Shown piece after piece: positions 11,843 through 22,794 of a stretch of 64,000 nt of DNA. Source of the stretch: Plotosus lineatus (lineage: Eukaryota; Chordata; Actinopteri; Siluriformes; Plotosidae); NCBI GenBank assembly GCA_024760905.1, contig CM045731.1, positions 19,271,001 to 19,335,000 of the forward strand, given 5' to 3'. The notes below the pieces were generated by a model. The model searched no databases and was not told where the DNA came from. It worked only from the letters and a program-made list of their open reading frames with translations. Numbering within the stretch: the stretch's first letter is position 1; every line of letters begins with the position of its first letter. The position numbers and the translations under genes were made by a program.

Positions 11843-12055
11843 GCGATGCACTGAAGCTGCATGAATTGAAGTGCGAAATAGTGAGGGATCCCTGTATACA
11901 GTTTTGCCTCTGTGACCTTGAAAAGTAGGTCAAGGTCACTCACACACAAACTCATCCTTGCACTCGCATACTAAGTTTGAAAGCCCCAGGTTCGACGTAC
12001 GACAAGGACAGATGGACAAATGGACATAACCCATTCCTATAGCTCCCGTATTACT
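11346..12055. repeat. Dispersed repeat interrupted by a MITE
   Basis: Two flanks share CAAGTTTGAAAGCCCCAG-type words (near 11370 and 11970). The right flank holds a perfect 10-bp hairpin, GTGACCTTGA against TCAAGGTCAC (11912-11940). The pogo-like MITE at 11421-11894 separates them. The class of the host repeat is unknown. Confidence 0.4.
11421..11894. mobile_element. pogo/Tigger-like MITE with TA target site
   Basis: Starts TA|CAGGGATCTCTCACTTTC and ends AGTGAGGGATCCCTG|TA, so the inverted termini and the TA duplication are visible. The interior has no open frame and includes a 30-base poly-A (11811-11840). A second member of the family enters at 63931. Confidence 0.75.
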
Positions 12056-12057
12056 GT

Positions 12058-12352
12058 GAATCATCTCAGCTGAGTCTGGGCAAGGGCAGGGTACACCCTG
12101 GACAGCTCACCAGGTCATCACAGGGACAACACTCCCACAATCATTCACCCTCACAGGTTAGAGGTGAATTTGAACAGCCAATTAGCCTACTATGCATGTT
12201 TTTGAACTGTGGGAGGGAACTGAAGTACCCAGAAGAAACCTACGCAAGCATGAGGAGAGCATGCAAACGGCACACAGAAACGCCAGGGCTGGGAATCAAA
12301 CCCCGGACTTTCTTGCTGTGAGGCAGACGTGCTAACCACTAAACCAGTGCTA
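12058..12352 (-). mobile_element. SINE-A copy
   Basis: Minus strand: head GTTTAGTGGTTAGCACG at about 12330-12348, B box GGTTTGATTCCC, body and core. It is truncated in the tail. Confidence 0.8.
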
Positions 12353-12359
12353 CATAAAC

Positions 12360-12522
12360 TTCATTTACTCATTCATTTTCTGTACCACTTATGGTTTTTC
12401 TGTACCACTTTTATGGTCACGGAGAGGCTGGCACCCATCTCAGCTGACATTGGACGGAGGCAGCGTACACCCTGGACAGAAACGTGCCGACGGCAATGCA
12501 GCTACATCTTGCTGCATAAACG
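12360..12522 (-). mobile_element. SINE-B tail and core fragment
   Basis: The plus strand shows the reversed ATTCATTTTCTGTACCACTT tail with a short duplication of TTTCTGTACCACTT. The core and the body word GCAGCTACATCTTGCTG follow. The head is missing. Confidence 0.6.
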
Positions 12523-13228
12523 TATTTTTTTTCAAAACTAATGAAGCTATTCTGACTGAGTGCACATGATCGATTAAAAAAGTTTGCTTTTCTTATGTTC
12601 ACATGTAATATATGCTAAAATATTTATCTCACCCTCATTGAATATTGCTATATAGTCCCCTTAAGGTTTGTCTCGGGGACTATTCAGCAATACAGTATTC
12701 ACTTCACATTCAGCAAATTATTGTTTTACAGCATGTGATAAATATTCATATAATCATGGTAGCTATGACGACACCTTGTTTTTTCTTCATCTCTACTGAA
12801 TAGTTTTCTCCTTCTGAGTCACAGACCATTGTGTGCTACAGGTGTTTGTCATCACACGACGACTGCACTGCTGCTCCACTCTCGTTCCACATCAAGCAAT
12901 GTCTATTTTCATCTCTTTACTGTACGGGAACAATGGGTGGCTAATGAGGAGGAGGGGGGGGGGGCAGCGAGGTCCCTCAACACCAAAAGGAAGTGTTGAA
13001 TTGCCACAAGGTTCTCCCTGAACATATCGTTCACTTCACATACATGCTGGAGGCCGGTAATTTAAGCAATAATAAAGATTCAGATGGGATTCAGTGTAAA
13101 TGCAAAGCCTGGTGATGAAGCATCTCGATAGAGAGATGATGTTTACATGGAGTAAACATATCAACACACATATCATGTAACCCATGACTATACAATTGTT
13201 TTTTCATATTTTATGAAATCAGAAATAA
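12523..13228. other. Unassigned stretch
   Basis: AT-rich with a G-run near 12955-12965. No signature was recognised. Confidence 0.4.
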
Positions 13229-13680
13229 AGCTTGGACAGTGGTATAGTGATTAGTACATTCATCTCACTGCAAGAAGGTCCTTGGTTTTGGTAATGGGTT
13301 TGATGTTTGAGGAAACTCTTGTAAGCACAAGGAGAATATACAAATTTCACACAGAGTACCCTGGTTTCCTCCAACAGTCCAAAGTCAAAACCCGTGTGGC
13401 ACATCTGCCTCACTGTATAAGGTCCTGGGTTTGAGTCTTGGAGATGACGTTTTTTTCCTGTGAGGAGTTTGCATATTCTCACCGTGCTCATGTGGGTTTC
13501 CTTCAGGTACACCGGTTTTCTCATACAGTCCAAAGTCAAAACTTGGGTGACGCATCTGCATCACAGAAAAAGGTCCTGGGTTCGTGTTTAGGACTCAATG
13601 AGGGCATTTTTTTCCATGTGGTGATTGCATGGCCTCCCTGTGCTTGTGCTGGTACTCTGGTTTCCTCCCCCAGTCTAAAG
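13229..13680 (+). mobile_element. Tandem trimer of SINE-A heads
   Basis: Three head-body units of about 150 bases lie head to tail (about 13229-13385, 13386-13540, 13541-13680). Both internal joints have the same structure: CAGTCCAAAG runs into TCAAAAC and then the next head, so the array probably grew by duplication of one joint. In unit 1 the segment 13310-13357 (GAGGAAACTC to TTTCACACAGA) is inverted relative to the family. The third unit is cut by the hAT element at 13681. Confidence 0.7.
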
Positions 13681-14650
13681 CAGTGGTCGGCAACCCAAGG
13701 CTCCGGGGCTGCAAGTGGCTCTTTCATCCCACTGCTGCGGCTCCCTGTAGATTTGAAAAATAAATAATAAATATTTAATTTAGACTTATTTTATTTTAGT
13801 TAATTTTAAAAAAAATGTAATTCTACATTCTAAGATTACAATGTTCTACCGTGTTAAATTTTTTGTCGCTCAAAACACGAGTTATAACTGCGACTTGCGA
13901 AATCCACCAGTGCGGAATCAAACATGCCATTCAATTCAGATCTAACTTTTCAACCCCAGGTTGGCCAACATAGATAAATGCAAGAAAAGAAAAGTTTCTG
14001 GAGAAAACAGAACATTTGATGAGATGTGGACAGATTAATTTGCTTTTACTGCTGATAACGGTGGATTCCCAGTGTTTGCCTAATATGTGGTGAAAAATTC
14101 TTGAACAACAAAAAGTCATATGTTGCCGAACATTTCCACAATAAACACACAGCTTTTGCTGAAAAATATAAGGATGAAGATGCGTGAAAAAGCCGTTTCG
14201 GACGTGTTGCAGAATGGTGACTTGAGCAAAACATATTTCAAGAAGTCTGACGATGGCAAGCAGATGCAGATGACATTTCTGCATTGCTGCAGTCAGCAAG
14301 TTAAAACTTTTGATGTCATGAATACGAAGAGGACTCAATTAGACATTGAACATTTTATTTGAACGTAACCTTCAATCCAACATCTTTTTTTTCATAAAGG
14401 TTAGTTCCAACTGTTCAAAAGACAGTATTTTTGTTTGCCTGCAGAAATAAAATTTGGTTTTCTCGGTAGCAGTTCATTGGTTTCATAAATGTAATACACT
14501 ACAGTTCACTCTTCTTCTAAAATTTCCAGAAAGGGAACAAATGTCTTTATTTTAAATGTGAAAAGGGTTTCGTGACTCCCTGTGTTTTTTTTTTTTCTGT
14601 GCGAAACAGGTCCAAATGGCTCTTTGAGTATTAAAGGTTGCTGAATCCTG
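13681..14650 (+). mobile_element. hAT transposon with decayed BED-type transposase
   Basis: The left end CAGTGGTCGGCAACC and the right end (reverse complement CAGGATTCAGCAACC) are hAT-type inverted termini. The flanks GTCTAAAG (13673-13680) and TGCTAAAG (14651-14658) fit an 8-bp target duplication with two changes. On the plus strand near 14074-14160 one frame reads VCLICGEKFLNN with a downstream HFHNKH, the C2H2 pattern of a BED zinc finger. This is the N-terminus of a hAT transposase. Stops and frame changes surround it and the catalytic core is absent. It sits inside a SINE-A copy. Confidence 0.8.
14074..14362 (+). pseudogene. hAT transposase N-terminus, broken
   Basis: A BED-finger-like segment (CLIC, then H and H ligands within HFHNKH) is followed by an open frame with KMREKAVSDVLQNGDLSK and a C-terminal MNTKRTQLD. 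The full hAT catalytic and dimerisation regions are missing. In family members this finger binds the transposon ends. Upstream in the same frame there are stops, so no product is expected. Confidence 0.55.
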
Positions 14651-14677
14651 TGCTAAAGAGATGCACACTTGGCTAAT

Positions 14678-15018
14678 TCGTTCATTTATTCATTCATTTC
14701 TTAAACCGCTTAATCCTAATGAGGGTTGCTGGGAGGTTGATGCACATCTCAGTCGACTCTGGGTGAGGGCAAGTGGCACCCTGGACATCTCGCCAGGCCA
14801 TCTAAGGGCCAACACCACCTAGGGGTGATTTTAAACAACAAATTAGCCTACTGAGCATGCCTTTGGACTATGGAAAAAAAAAACAGAGTTCTCGGAGGAA
14901 ACACACAAACATGGAGAGAACATGCAAACTCTGCACAACAACACTCAAGCTGGGATTTGAGCCCAGGACCTTCTTGCTGTGAGGTGGTCATGCTAACCAC
15001 TATGCCACCACGCATTCC
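14678..15018 (-). mobile_element. SINE-A copy nested in a plus-strand SINE-A
   Basis: Full minus-strand SINE-A: head GGTGGCATAGTGGTTAGCAT, tail ATTCATTTCTTAAACCGCTT (reversed). It is flanked by GCTAAT on both sides (14672-14677 and 15019-15024), a plausible short target duplication. Confidence 0.8.
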
Positions 15019-15024
15019 GCTAAT

Positions 15025-15210
15025 AGATTGTACCAAATTGACTCTAGGTGTGAGTGTGAATGGTTGTGTGTCTGTATAGGGTCTCTGCAGTGGACAGGCG
15101 AGCTTTTCAGGATGTACCTCTCCTTCACACCATGTCAGCTGAGATAGGCTCAAGCCTACTTGTGACACTTATAGGATTAAGCAGTTTGGCAAATGAGTGA
15201 GTGAGTTAAT
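15025..15210 (+). mobile_element. SINE-A 3' half, continuation of the interrupted copy
   Basis: Continues the plus-strand SINE-A of 13541-13680 and 14659-14671 after the hAT and antisense SINE insertions: TGACTCTAGGTGTGAG, core, ATAGGATTAAGCAG and GAGTGAGTGAG repeats. Confidence 0.75.
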
Positions 15211-15837
15211 ATTAAAAACTGTAGAGAGTGAGTTTCTATCAGGTAGACAGTCAGTCAAAATTATTATTTTTTTTAAAAGTTTGCTCACCAATGAGAAACA
15301 AGGAGTCTATACTCACTTCAACCTCTTTTGCAAAAGAACAATAAGAACAACACAGCGTAGACGCGGACAAGCTGAAAATTGTGTTGTCATGGATACGGAC
15401 ATTATCAACACCTCTTGCGGCACCTGAATATGTGCAGAAAGAAGAGGGATGAAAACAAGCCTGATTCTGTTTTTCTTCCAGAAGAGTCACCCTTAAATAC
15501 TTTAAATAAAACCACACTTTTAATCTCACCTCCCTAATTGTGACCACTTATCAATTCTACTCTACTTCACAGCAAGGCTTCTGAGAACATGAAAACAAAA
15601 TCTAATCTAACTGAAATCAGAGGGCAAAGGATTTTGGCAAGGGTTTCTATCTTGCTGTGAATATAAACTGCATTATCCTTTCTGCACCAACGTGCAACGC
15701 TATACAACCTACTTTCTAACCAAATGTGAGGTCCGAACTGAGAAATCTTAGCCTGACTTCTTTAGTACACACTCCGCCAAAGGCAAGGCGGAGATAAACT
15801 AAATTATCTGATAAATTAATTATTAATATTCATATTG
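15211..15837. other. Unassigned stretch with a GC hairpin
   Basis: CTCCGCCAAAGGCAAGGCGGAG-type hairpin (stem CTCCGCC with GGCGGAG, 15770-15791), related in sequence to the fold-back at 5227. The rest was not recognised. Confidence 0.4.
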
Positions 15838-16262
15838 AAGGCTCCCAAGTGGCGAATCGAAAAGATGCGTGAATATTAACCTGAAAATCCCACGTTCGAT
15901 ATCGGTTAAATTCCACAGCTATCCATAGCAAAGGTCCATGGGAAATAATCAGCTCAGCTCTCATGGGAGGGAGAGATGGCATACGCACACTTTCCTGCCA
16001 CTCAGAGTGATCACCAGCCAATCACGGGCGTCTGTTAGCTCATACATATGAGGTGACAGATACCGCTTTCCCTCCGAACGTGTTAGACCACCCCCAAATA
16101 CGCATGCGCTGCAATTTGAAAAGAGGCTGGTGGCTAGCATTATATGTCACGGAGGGGGCGTGTGCATGCTTTTGCACCTTCCTGGTTGGGTGATCATGTG
16201 ATAGGGAAGCCTGATGGGTGGGAATCGGATACAACTAAAAAATTAGGGAGTAAATGGGGAAA
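15838..16262 (+). mobile_element. SINE-D copy
   Basis: Starts GGCTCCCAAGTGGCGAATCG with a degenerate tRNA-like head. It contains GTTAGACCACCCCCAAATAC and GTCACGGAGGGGGCGTG and ends GGGAATCGGATACAACTAAA with GGGAGTAAATGGGG. It aligns over its length with 46028-46462. Partial copies occur at 51059 and 52011. Confidence 0.7.
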
Positions 16263-16574
16263 AATACATTTTCAAAAAATTAATACTGACAGAGATATTT
16301 AAGGATTTTACCATGGTACTGTGACTCTTTTCTGTTCGAGTATAGTTTAATAATGTTGTCCTTATTATTAGAGAATTATCGGAAGCTCTTTGACCTGCAC
16401 CGTGATTGCCACTTATATTAATCCTTCTCTAGGAATTTGAATGTTTTTTAGTTTTAAAGACACAATAAAAAATTTTTGCCGCATTTATATGAAGTGATTT
16501 AGCGATTTTTAAACTCATAGTTGATTACAATTATAAAAACATACATTTTTCTCAAAGCTGACTCACCACAGGTT
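16263..16574. other. Unassigned AT-rich stretch
   Basis: Nothing recognised. Confidence 0.4.
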
Positions 16575-16809
16575 GTTTAGTCCCCCCCCCCCCCCCCTGC
16601 AGTTAACTGGGTTATCAAAGACGGGCCATGTCTCTCACTGTCTATGGTGAGAGGTTCATGTAAAAGAACCATTGCTGACTCAGCGTGTTCCGCCCTGCGA
16701 TGGCCTGGTGAGCTGTCCAGGGTGTACTCTGCCCTCGTCCAGAGTCAGCTGGGATGGGCGCCAGCCTCCCTGCGACCCTAATTAGGATTAAGTGGTTACA
16801 GAAAATGAA
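16575..16809 (+). mobile_element. SINE-B copy split at its tail by an RTE LINE
   Basis: The head is replaced by a C-run (16580-16598). Body, core and tail (ATTAGGATTAAGTGG) are present. AGAAAATGAA (16800-16809) is repeated at 20002-20011 and is the target duplication of the LINE. Confidence 0.8.
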
Positions 16810-16940
16810 TGCAGCCATGAGGCGCGCGGGGGGGGGGGCACTAACCAGTGTCTCTCCCCCTTATGCCGGTCCCAAGCCCGGATAAATGCAGAGGGTTGCG
16901 ACAGGAAGGGCATCTGCCATAAAACTTCTGCCACAATAAA

Positions 16941-18456
16941 AATGCAAATGGTCAAAACAAAATTCATACCGGATCGGTCGAGGCCCGGGTTAACAACGAC
17001 CGCCATCAGTGCTGTTAACCAACAGGGTGCTGATGGAAATTGGACTACTGTTGGTCGAAGAAGGAGAGGCGGGAGGCGTGTCCGTAGGCAGAGAGAGAAG
17101 AGGAAATGCGTGAGCCTAGGACTGAGAGTAGGGACTTTGAATGTTGGAACTATGCAAGGAAAAGATAGGGAGCTGGCTGACATGATGCAGAGGAGGAAGG
17201 TGGACATACTGTGTGTTCAGGAGACCAGGTGGAAAGGTAGCAAGGCTAGAAGCTTAGGAGCAGGGTTTAAGCTGTTCTATAATGGTGTGGATGGGAAGAG
17301 AAATGAAGTAGGAGTCATCTTGAAGGAAGGGTTTGTCAGGAATGTTCTAGAAGTGAAAAGAGTGTCAGACAGAGTGATGAATCTCAAGTTAGAAATTGAA
17401 GGCGTAATGGTCAATGTTGTTAGTGCTTATGCCCCACAGGCAGGATGTAAGCTAGAAGAGAAGGAGAGATTCTGGAGTGAGTTAGATGAAGTAATGCAGA
17501 GTAACCCCAGAGGTGAAAGAGTGGTCATTGGAGCAGACTTCAATGGACATGTTGGTGCAGGCAACAGAGGGGACGAGGAAGTGATGGGCAGGTTTGGTAT
17601 CCAGGACAGAAACACAGAAGGACAGATGTTGATCGATTTTGCAAAAAGGATGGAAATGGCTATGGTGAATACTTTCTTCAAGAAGAAACAGGAGCATAGG
17701 GTGACTTATGAAAGCGGAGGTAAGAGCACACAGGTAGACTACATCTTGTGTAGGTGATGTAATTTGAAGGAAGTCAGTGACTGCAAAGTAGTAGTGGGTG
17801 AGAGTGTTGCCAAACAGCATAGGATGGTGGTGTGCAGGATGACACTGATGGTGAGAAAGGTGAAAAAGGCAAAGGCAGAGCAGAAGACAAAGTGGTGGAA
17901 GCTGAAAAAGGAAGAGTGTCACGTTTTCTTCAAGGAGGAGTTGAAACAGGCTTTGGGTAGTCAGGAAGTGCTTCCAGATGACTGGACAACCACAGCCAAT
18001 GTGATCAGGGAGACCAGTAGGAGAGTACTTGGTGTGTCCTCTGGAAGGAAAGTAGATAAGGAAACTTGGTGGTGGAATGAGGAAGTGCAGGAGTGTGTAC
18101 AAAGGAAGAGGTTAGCCAAGAAGAAGTGGGACATTGAGAGGACCGAAGAGAGTAAACAGGAGGACAGGGAGACACAGCGTAAGGCGAAGGTAGCGGTGTC
18201 AAAGGCCAAACAGAGGGCGTATGATGACTTGTATGATAGGTTGAACAGTAAGGAGGGAGAAAATGATTTATACAGGTTAGCACAGCAGAGAAATAGAGAT
18301 GGGAAAGACGTGCAGCAAGTTAGATTGATAAAGGACAGAGAGGGAAATGTATTGACTGATGACAGAAGTGTGCATGAAAGATGGAAAGAGTACTTTGAAG
18401 AGCTGATGAATGAGGAAAATGAGAGAGAAAAAAAGAGTAGAAGGGGTGACCGTTGA
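16941..18456 (+). pseudogene. RTE endonuclease and linker, one internal stop
   Basis: The first methionine inside the element is at 16941. Endonuclease motifs are visible: GTLNVGTM, ILCVQETRWKG (catalytic E), SAYAPQ, VVIGADFNGHVG and TQVDYILCR. The frame is stopped by TGA at 17755 but continues unchanged at 17758, where the last motif QHRMVV (catalytic H) appears. The linker then runs through ETWWWNEEVQECVQRKRLAK and AYDDLYDRLNSKEGENDLYR to RWKEYFEELMNEENE. It nicks DNA to prime reverse transcription in active relatives. A frameshift in an A-run near 18430 separates it from the RT. Confidence 0.8.
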
Positions 18457-19972
18457 GGAGCAGGAAGTAGCAAAGATTAGTAAGGGAGAAGTGAGGAGGG
18501 CATTGAAGAGGATGAAGAGTGGAAAGGCAGTTGGCCCTGATGACATACCAGTTGAGGTATGGAAGTGTCTCGGGGAGGTAGCAGTAGATTTTCTGACAAG
18601 AATATTCAACAAGGTCTTAGAAAGTGAGCAGATGCCAGAGGAATGGAGGAAACGTGTGCTGGTGCCCATTTTTAAGAACAAGGGAGATGTACAGAGTTGT
18701 GGCAACTACAGGGGGATAAAGTTGATGAGCCATACAATGAAGCTATGGGAAAGAATAGTGGAAGCAAGACTAAGGGCAGAGGTCAGCATTTGTGAACAAC
18801 AGTTTGGTTTCATGCCAAGAAAGAGCACCACAGATGCAGTGTTTGCTTTGAGGATGTTAATAGAGAAGGTCAGAAGTAGCTGCATTGTGCCTTTGTGGAT
18901 CTGGAGAAAGCATATGACAGCGTGCCGAGAGAAGAACTGTGGTATTGTATGAGGAAGTCTGGAGTGACAGAGAAGTATGTTAGAGTGGTGCAGGACATGT
19001 ATGAGAGATGTAAGACAGTGGTGCGGTGTTCTGTCGGTGTGACAGAAGAGTTCAAGGTGGAGGTGGGACTGCATCAAGGGTCAGCTCTCAGCCCCTTCTT
19101 GTTTGCTATGGTGATGGACAGGCTGACAGACGAGGTTAGACAAGAATCTCCATGGACTATGATGTTTACAGATGACATCGTGATCTGTAGTGAGAGCAGA
19201 GAACAAGTGCAAGCAAATCTAGATAGGTGGAGGTATGCCCTGGAAAGGAGGGGATTGAGAACAAGTGCAGGCAAATCTAGATAGGTGGAGGTATGCCCTG
19301 GAAAGGAGGGGATTGAAGGTTAGTCTCAGTAAGACAGAATACATGTGTGTGAACGACAAGGACCCAAGAGGAACTTTGAGGTCACAGGGAGCAGAGATAA
19401 AGAAGGTGGAGGATTTTAAGTACTTTGGCTCAACAATCCAGAGCAATGGAGAGTGTGGAAAAGAGGTGAAGAAGCGCGTGCAGGCAGGTTGGAATGGATG
19501 GAGAGAAGTGTCCGGTGTGATGTGTGATAGGAGAGTATCGGCAAGAATGAAGGGAAAAGTGTACAAGACGGTGATGAGGCCAGTGATGTTGTATGGTTTA
19601 GAGACAGTGGCCCTGGGGAAAAGACAGGAGGCAGAGTTGGAGGTAGCAGAAATGTTGAGGTTCTCTTTGGGAGTAACGAGGATGGATAGGATCAGGAATG
19701 AGTACATCAGAGGGACAGCACATGTTAGATGTTTTGGAGACAAAGTCAGAGAGGCTAGATTGAGATGGTTTGGACATGTACAGAGGAGGGATAGTGAGTA
19801 TATTGGTCGTAGGATGCTGAGGTTGGAACTACCAGGCAAAAGGCCCAGAGGAAGACCAAAGAGAAGATTTATGAATGTGGTGAAGGTGGACATGAAGGTC
19901 GTTGGAGTAAGAGTAGACGATGCAGAGGATAGGGAGAGATGGAGGCAGATCATTTGCTGTGGCGACCCCTGA
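18410..19972 (+). pseudogene. RTE reverse transcriptase, frameshifted
   Basis: Reading three frames in turn gives a whole RT: KAVGPDDIPVEVW and VLVPIFKNKGD (fingers), FVDLEKAYD (motif A), GLHQGSALSPFLF (motif B) and MMFTDDIVIC (motif C; the usual FADD is FTDD). After the 58-bp duplication come SLSKTEYMCVN, FKYFGSTIQSNGECGKEV and the C-terminal RLRWFGHVQRRDSEYIGRR. The frame switches lie near 18880 and in the duplication. The family enzyme copies its own RNA at the target site. No product is expected from this copy. Confidence 0.8.
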
Positions 19973-20054
19973 AGGGAACAGCCGAAAGGAAAAGAAGAAG
20001 AAGAAAATGAACTGATGAACTTTTTGTTCATATGTGGTTCAAAGACAAAAGGAT

Positions 20055-20215
20055 ATACAGTGGATATAAACATCTTCACACCCTGGGATCTTGCAATGAG
20101 ACCAAGATAAATAATTACAGAACTTTTTTCACCTTTTATGTCACCTATACTGTAATTTGTAGATTTTATTTGAAGAACAAACTGAAAATCTTTTATTTTT
20201 GTCATTTTTAAATTA
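20055..20215 (+). mobile_element. Solo Tc1-like terminal repeat fragment
   Basis: TA|CAGTGGATATAAACATC, then CACACCCTGGGATC, GAGACCAAGATAAATAAT and GAAGAACAAACTGAAAATC. This resembles the long terminal inverted repeat of a Tc1-type element common in fish (recalled). No transposase and no second end are present. Confidence 0.45.
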
Positions 20216-20403
20216 TTATCTCCTCATTTGTTTTGGGGGTGGGGGTGTGGGGTGTTAAAATAAACAAAACCCTTAAAGGATATGGTTGTTTAAGTGATAT
20301 GTAGGTTCACTCGTATCGTTGGTGATATGGCTATGTTTATATCCTCATATAACTGCAGAAAGATAACAGGATACACGATCCAGTTATTTTTTTAAATCAG
20401 TGG

Positions 20404-20471
20404 TTCATACAGGTTGAAGTGAAAACTTGCACCCACACTGGCCCTTTGTGGATAAGATTGGACATCCCTGA
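20404..20471 (-). mobile_element. hAT terminal fragment
   Basis: TTGCACCCACACTGGCCC to GATTGGACATCCCTG matches the end at 35866-35996 (CACATGGCCC to GTTTGACACCCCTG). The reverse complement CAGGGATGTCCAATC resembles hAT termini of the CAGGGGTGTC type. Confidence 0.4.
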
Positions 20472-20587
20472 TGGAGTTGGTGGAGCGTAGCATCTCCACT
20501 GGCAATACTTGGCACACAAATAAGTTTCCTGTTTCCTTTGGCCAGTGGAAAAGTATAAAGTTCCCATTGTGGGAGGGTCAGAGAATT

Positions 20588-20589
<2 letters not shown>

Positions 20590-20647
<58 letters not shown>
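20590..20647. repeat. (AG)n microsatellite
   Basis: About 28 AG units. Confidence 0.98.
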
Positions 20648-20650
<3 letters not shown>

Positions 20651-21995
20651 ACTAGATAAATAGATATCCTCATTTCCTGTGTAATTGGCAGAAATAAATA
20701 TCTCTCCCCAGGCTGATTCATGAGTGGTCCGGCATGCTAGCCGCCTTTAAGGAACGAGACTTTGAGTTATCTCTTTCTTCGCCCTTGTTTACCAAAAAAA
20801 AAAAATATGCCATTATTACTTTCACCACTTTTGCCACAGAGTATAAAAAAGGCAGATCACAGTATTCTAATAAGCCTTTTATATTAAGGGGAAAATCCTA
20901 AAACTTCGAATTTATATGTGAGGCCACTGCAATGCTATGAAGGAAAAACAAAATAGTTTACAGGTAGAGCATCCAATAGAGAGGTCTTTCTTCATGCATT
21001 GACTGAGCACAACTGGGCTATAATGAGGAGGCAGAGTGCAGCCAAGAGTTGAATGATTGGCGTTTCCAAGTTCATCAAGAGCACCTGTGATGGGACATCA
21101 AGGTCTGATACGCCCTGTTAAGCCCTTGCTCTATGATGGTTAGTGTCAAATTGTAAAAAAATCATAATAATCCAACCAATTACAATTTGATTCCATGATA
21201 TCCCCCACACACACTGATCATATTCTCTAAAATGATGGGGTGTGTGTGAACATCATAGCCTCAGTGTAGACCCAGGTTAAAGGGATGCTCTCAAAGTAGG
21301 GTGTTGAACATGACAGTGGAGCATCAACAACTATATAAAAATAAATACATTCTCTTTCCTGTGTTGTGTAATGCCTTTAAAGAGTGCAACCTACCGAGGA
21401 ATTTAAAGCACATATGGAAACTAAATGAGCCCCAGGTGAGCAGGCAGGAGAGCTATTCTGAGTTGTGAGTTTGTCCTCTGGTGAAGGATTATGGGACGTG
21501 GAGTTCACTTAGTATTAGCGATGACCTATTTCATCCATCACCTTTTCGAAATTTCACAGCAAGCACATCGGCGGATATAGGCCACAGGACATCACTTCTT
21601 CTTGGCTATCAGAAAAGACACCCCCCTCAGACAAATTGAAGGATTAGAAACTAGTATATGCTCATAAATTCTGGAGATGTTTCTGAAAATTAATTTCATC
21701 ATAAAAGAAGAAAAAAAATGAGTGTTTTCTCCCTAACATGAATCTGTGAAGTTGTGCATGTTTATCTCTCAACTACCTGCTATCATTTGTTTTTACTTCT
21801 TATGTTTATATGTGAAAAACAAAATCTTATAAAAAAAAAAAAATCTTGTTTTCGTTGTCAGTAGTCAGTAGTGCAACCCTCTACCAAGCTGAAAAAAATA
21901 ATACAATGTACCCCCCCCCACCCCCACCCCCGCTGTAATATCAGATTAACACTGTAAGATAGGACGGTTTGTTTGGCAAAGAATTGTCTGATAAT
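20648..21995. other. Unassigned stretch of about 1.35 kb
   Basis: No family was recognised. It includes short poly-A runs (20797, 21828) and a C-rich run near 21909-21932. Confidence 0.4.
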
Positions 21996-21999
21996 TCCT

Positions 22000-22275
22000 G
22001 TGTCCCAGATTTGATCCAGATCATCCTCAAATTCTAATGTGGTTTTCGTCTGGTACAAATTTAATGAGAATCTACATACAATGTTTTGCAAATGTCAGAA
22101 AGTACACAACTCTCAAACAATGTTTAAAAATCTTTAAAATATTCCTGGACCTGAAAATTTGATCTAGATGATCCTTAAATTCTAATGAAGTTTTCCTCAT
22201 CGAGTGGCCATTACATAATTCTGCTAATAAACAAACACAGAAGGTGAGGATGAAACATAACCTCTTTGCAGAAGT
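22000..22275 (+). repeat. Dispersed repeat with internal duplication
   Basis: Two related blocks, GATTTGATCCAGATCATCC (near 22011) and AATTTGATCTAGATGATCC (near 22158), each continue into CAAATTCTAATGNNGTTTTC-like sequence. The 3' end GCTAATAAACAAACACAG and CATAACCTCTTTGCAGAAGT is a word set I recall from fish dispersed repeats. Class not assigned. Confidence 0.4.
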
Positions 22276-22292
22276 AAAAAAAACAACAACAG

Positions 22293-22640
22293 TTCATCAT
22301 TTCCTGTACCCGCTTAATCCTAACTTGGGACGCAGGGAGGCTGGCACCCATCCCAGCCAACTCAGGGCGAGGGCAGAATACACCCTGGACAGCTCGCCAG
22401 GCCATCGCAGGGCGGAAACACGCTGACGGCTTTGCAGCCTACTCTTGTCGAAAGTCAGCAATGGTTCTTTTACATGTCTCACACCATAGACAGTGAGAGA
22501 CATGGTCGGCCTTTGATAACCCAGTTAGCTCCACTGAGGGGGCGACAGTGACAACCTTGTGCAGAGTGGGACTCGAACCTCCAACCTTTGGATCAGCGAT
22601 CCAGCACCCTATACTACTAGACCACCACTGCCCCCCAACA
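22293..22640 (-). mobile_element. SINE-B copy, full length, GGATTAAGCGG-type tail
   Basis: Minus strand head at about 22570-22640 (GGTGGTCTAGTAGTATAGG, GGATCGCTGATCC, B box GGTTCGAGTCCC). Body, core and tail are complete. It is a good reference copy for comparing with the RTE-tailed SINE-B at 22795. Confidence 0.9.
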
Positions 22641-22667
22641 ATGAAACAAGAAAACAATTGGCCTTCA

Positions 22668-22790
22668 GTCATTTTCGGAACCACTTAATCCTAATTAGGG
22701 TCTCGGGAAAATGTGGTAGCCATCTCTGCCGACTCTGTAGCGAACATCCTGGACAGCTCACCAGGCCATCACAGGAAAACAATGAGAGAG
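22668..22790 (-). mobile_element. SINE-A/B tail and core fragment
   Basis: Reversed CCTAATTAGGGTCTCGGG and GACAGCTCACCAGGCCATC. It ends at the RTE-tailed SINE-B. Confidence 0.6.
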
Positions 22791-22794
22791 ATTT

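Larger units (their letters stand above)
16810..20001 (+). mobile_element. RTE-type LINE (BovB/Expander-like), near full length, inactive
   Basis: A 3.2-kb non-LTR retrotransposon bounded by the 10-bp duplication AGAAAATGAA. Order: a short leader with a G-run, an AP-type endonuclease, a linker, a reverse transcriptase and a C-terminal region. It ends with only about 30 bases of untranslated sequence, GACCCCTGAAGGGAACAGCC and a GAA-rich tail. Endonuclease and RT motifs and the RTE-like architecture point to the RTE group; the precise clade is from memory. Damage: a nonsense codon at 17755, frameshifts near 18430 and 18880, a 58-bp tandem duplication (19202-19317) and an altered RT box. At least six other pieces of this family lie in the window. 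Confidence 0.85.

Noticed and set aside
16788..18473. Long minus-strand open frames opposite the RTE LINE
   Set aside because: They are antisense shadows of the LINE coding frames, with low-complexity Ser/Leu/His composition.
20648..21995. Possible host gene in a repeat-poor run
   Set aside because: No frame above background length and no exon-like boundary pair was found.
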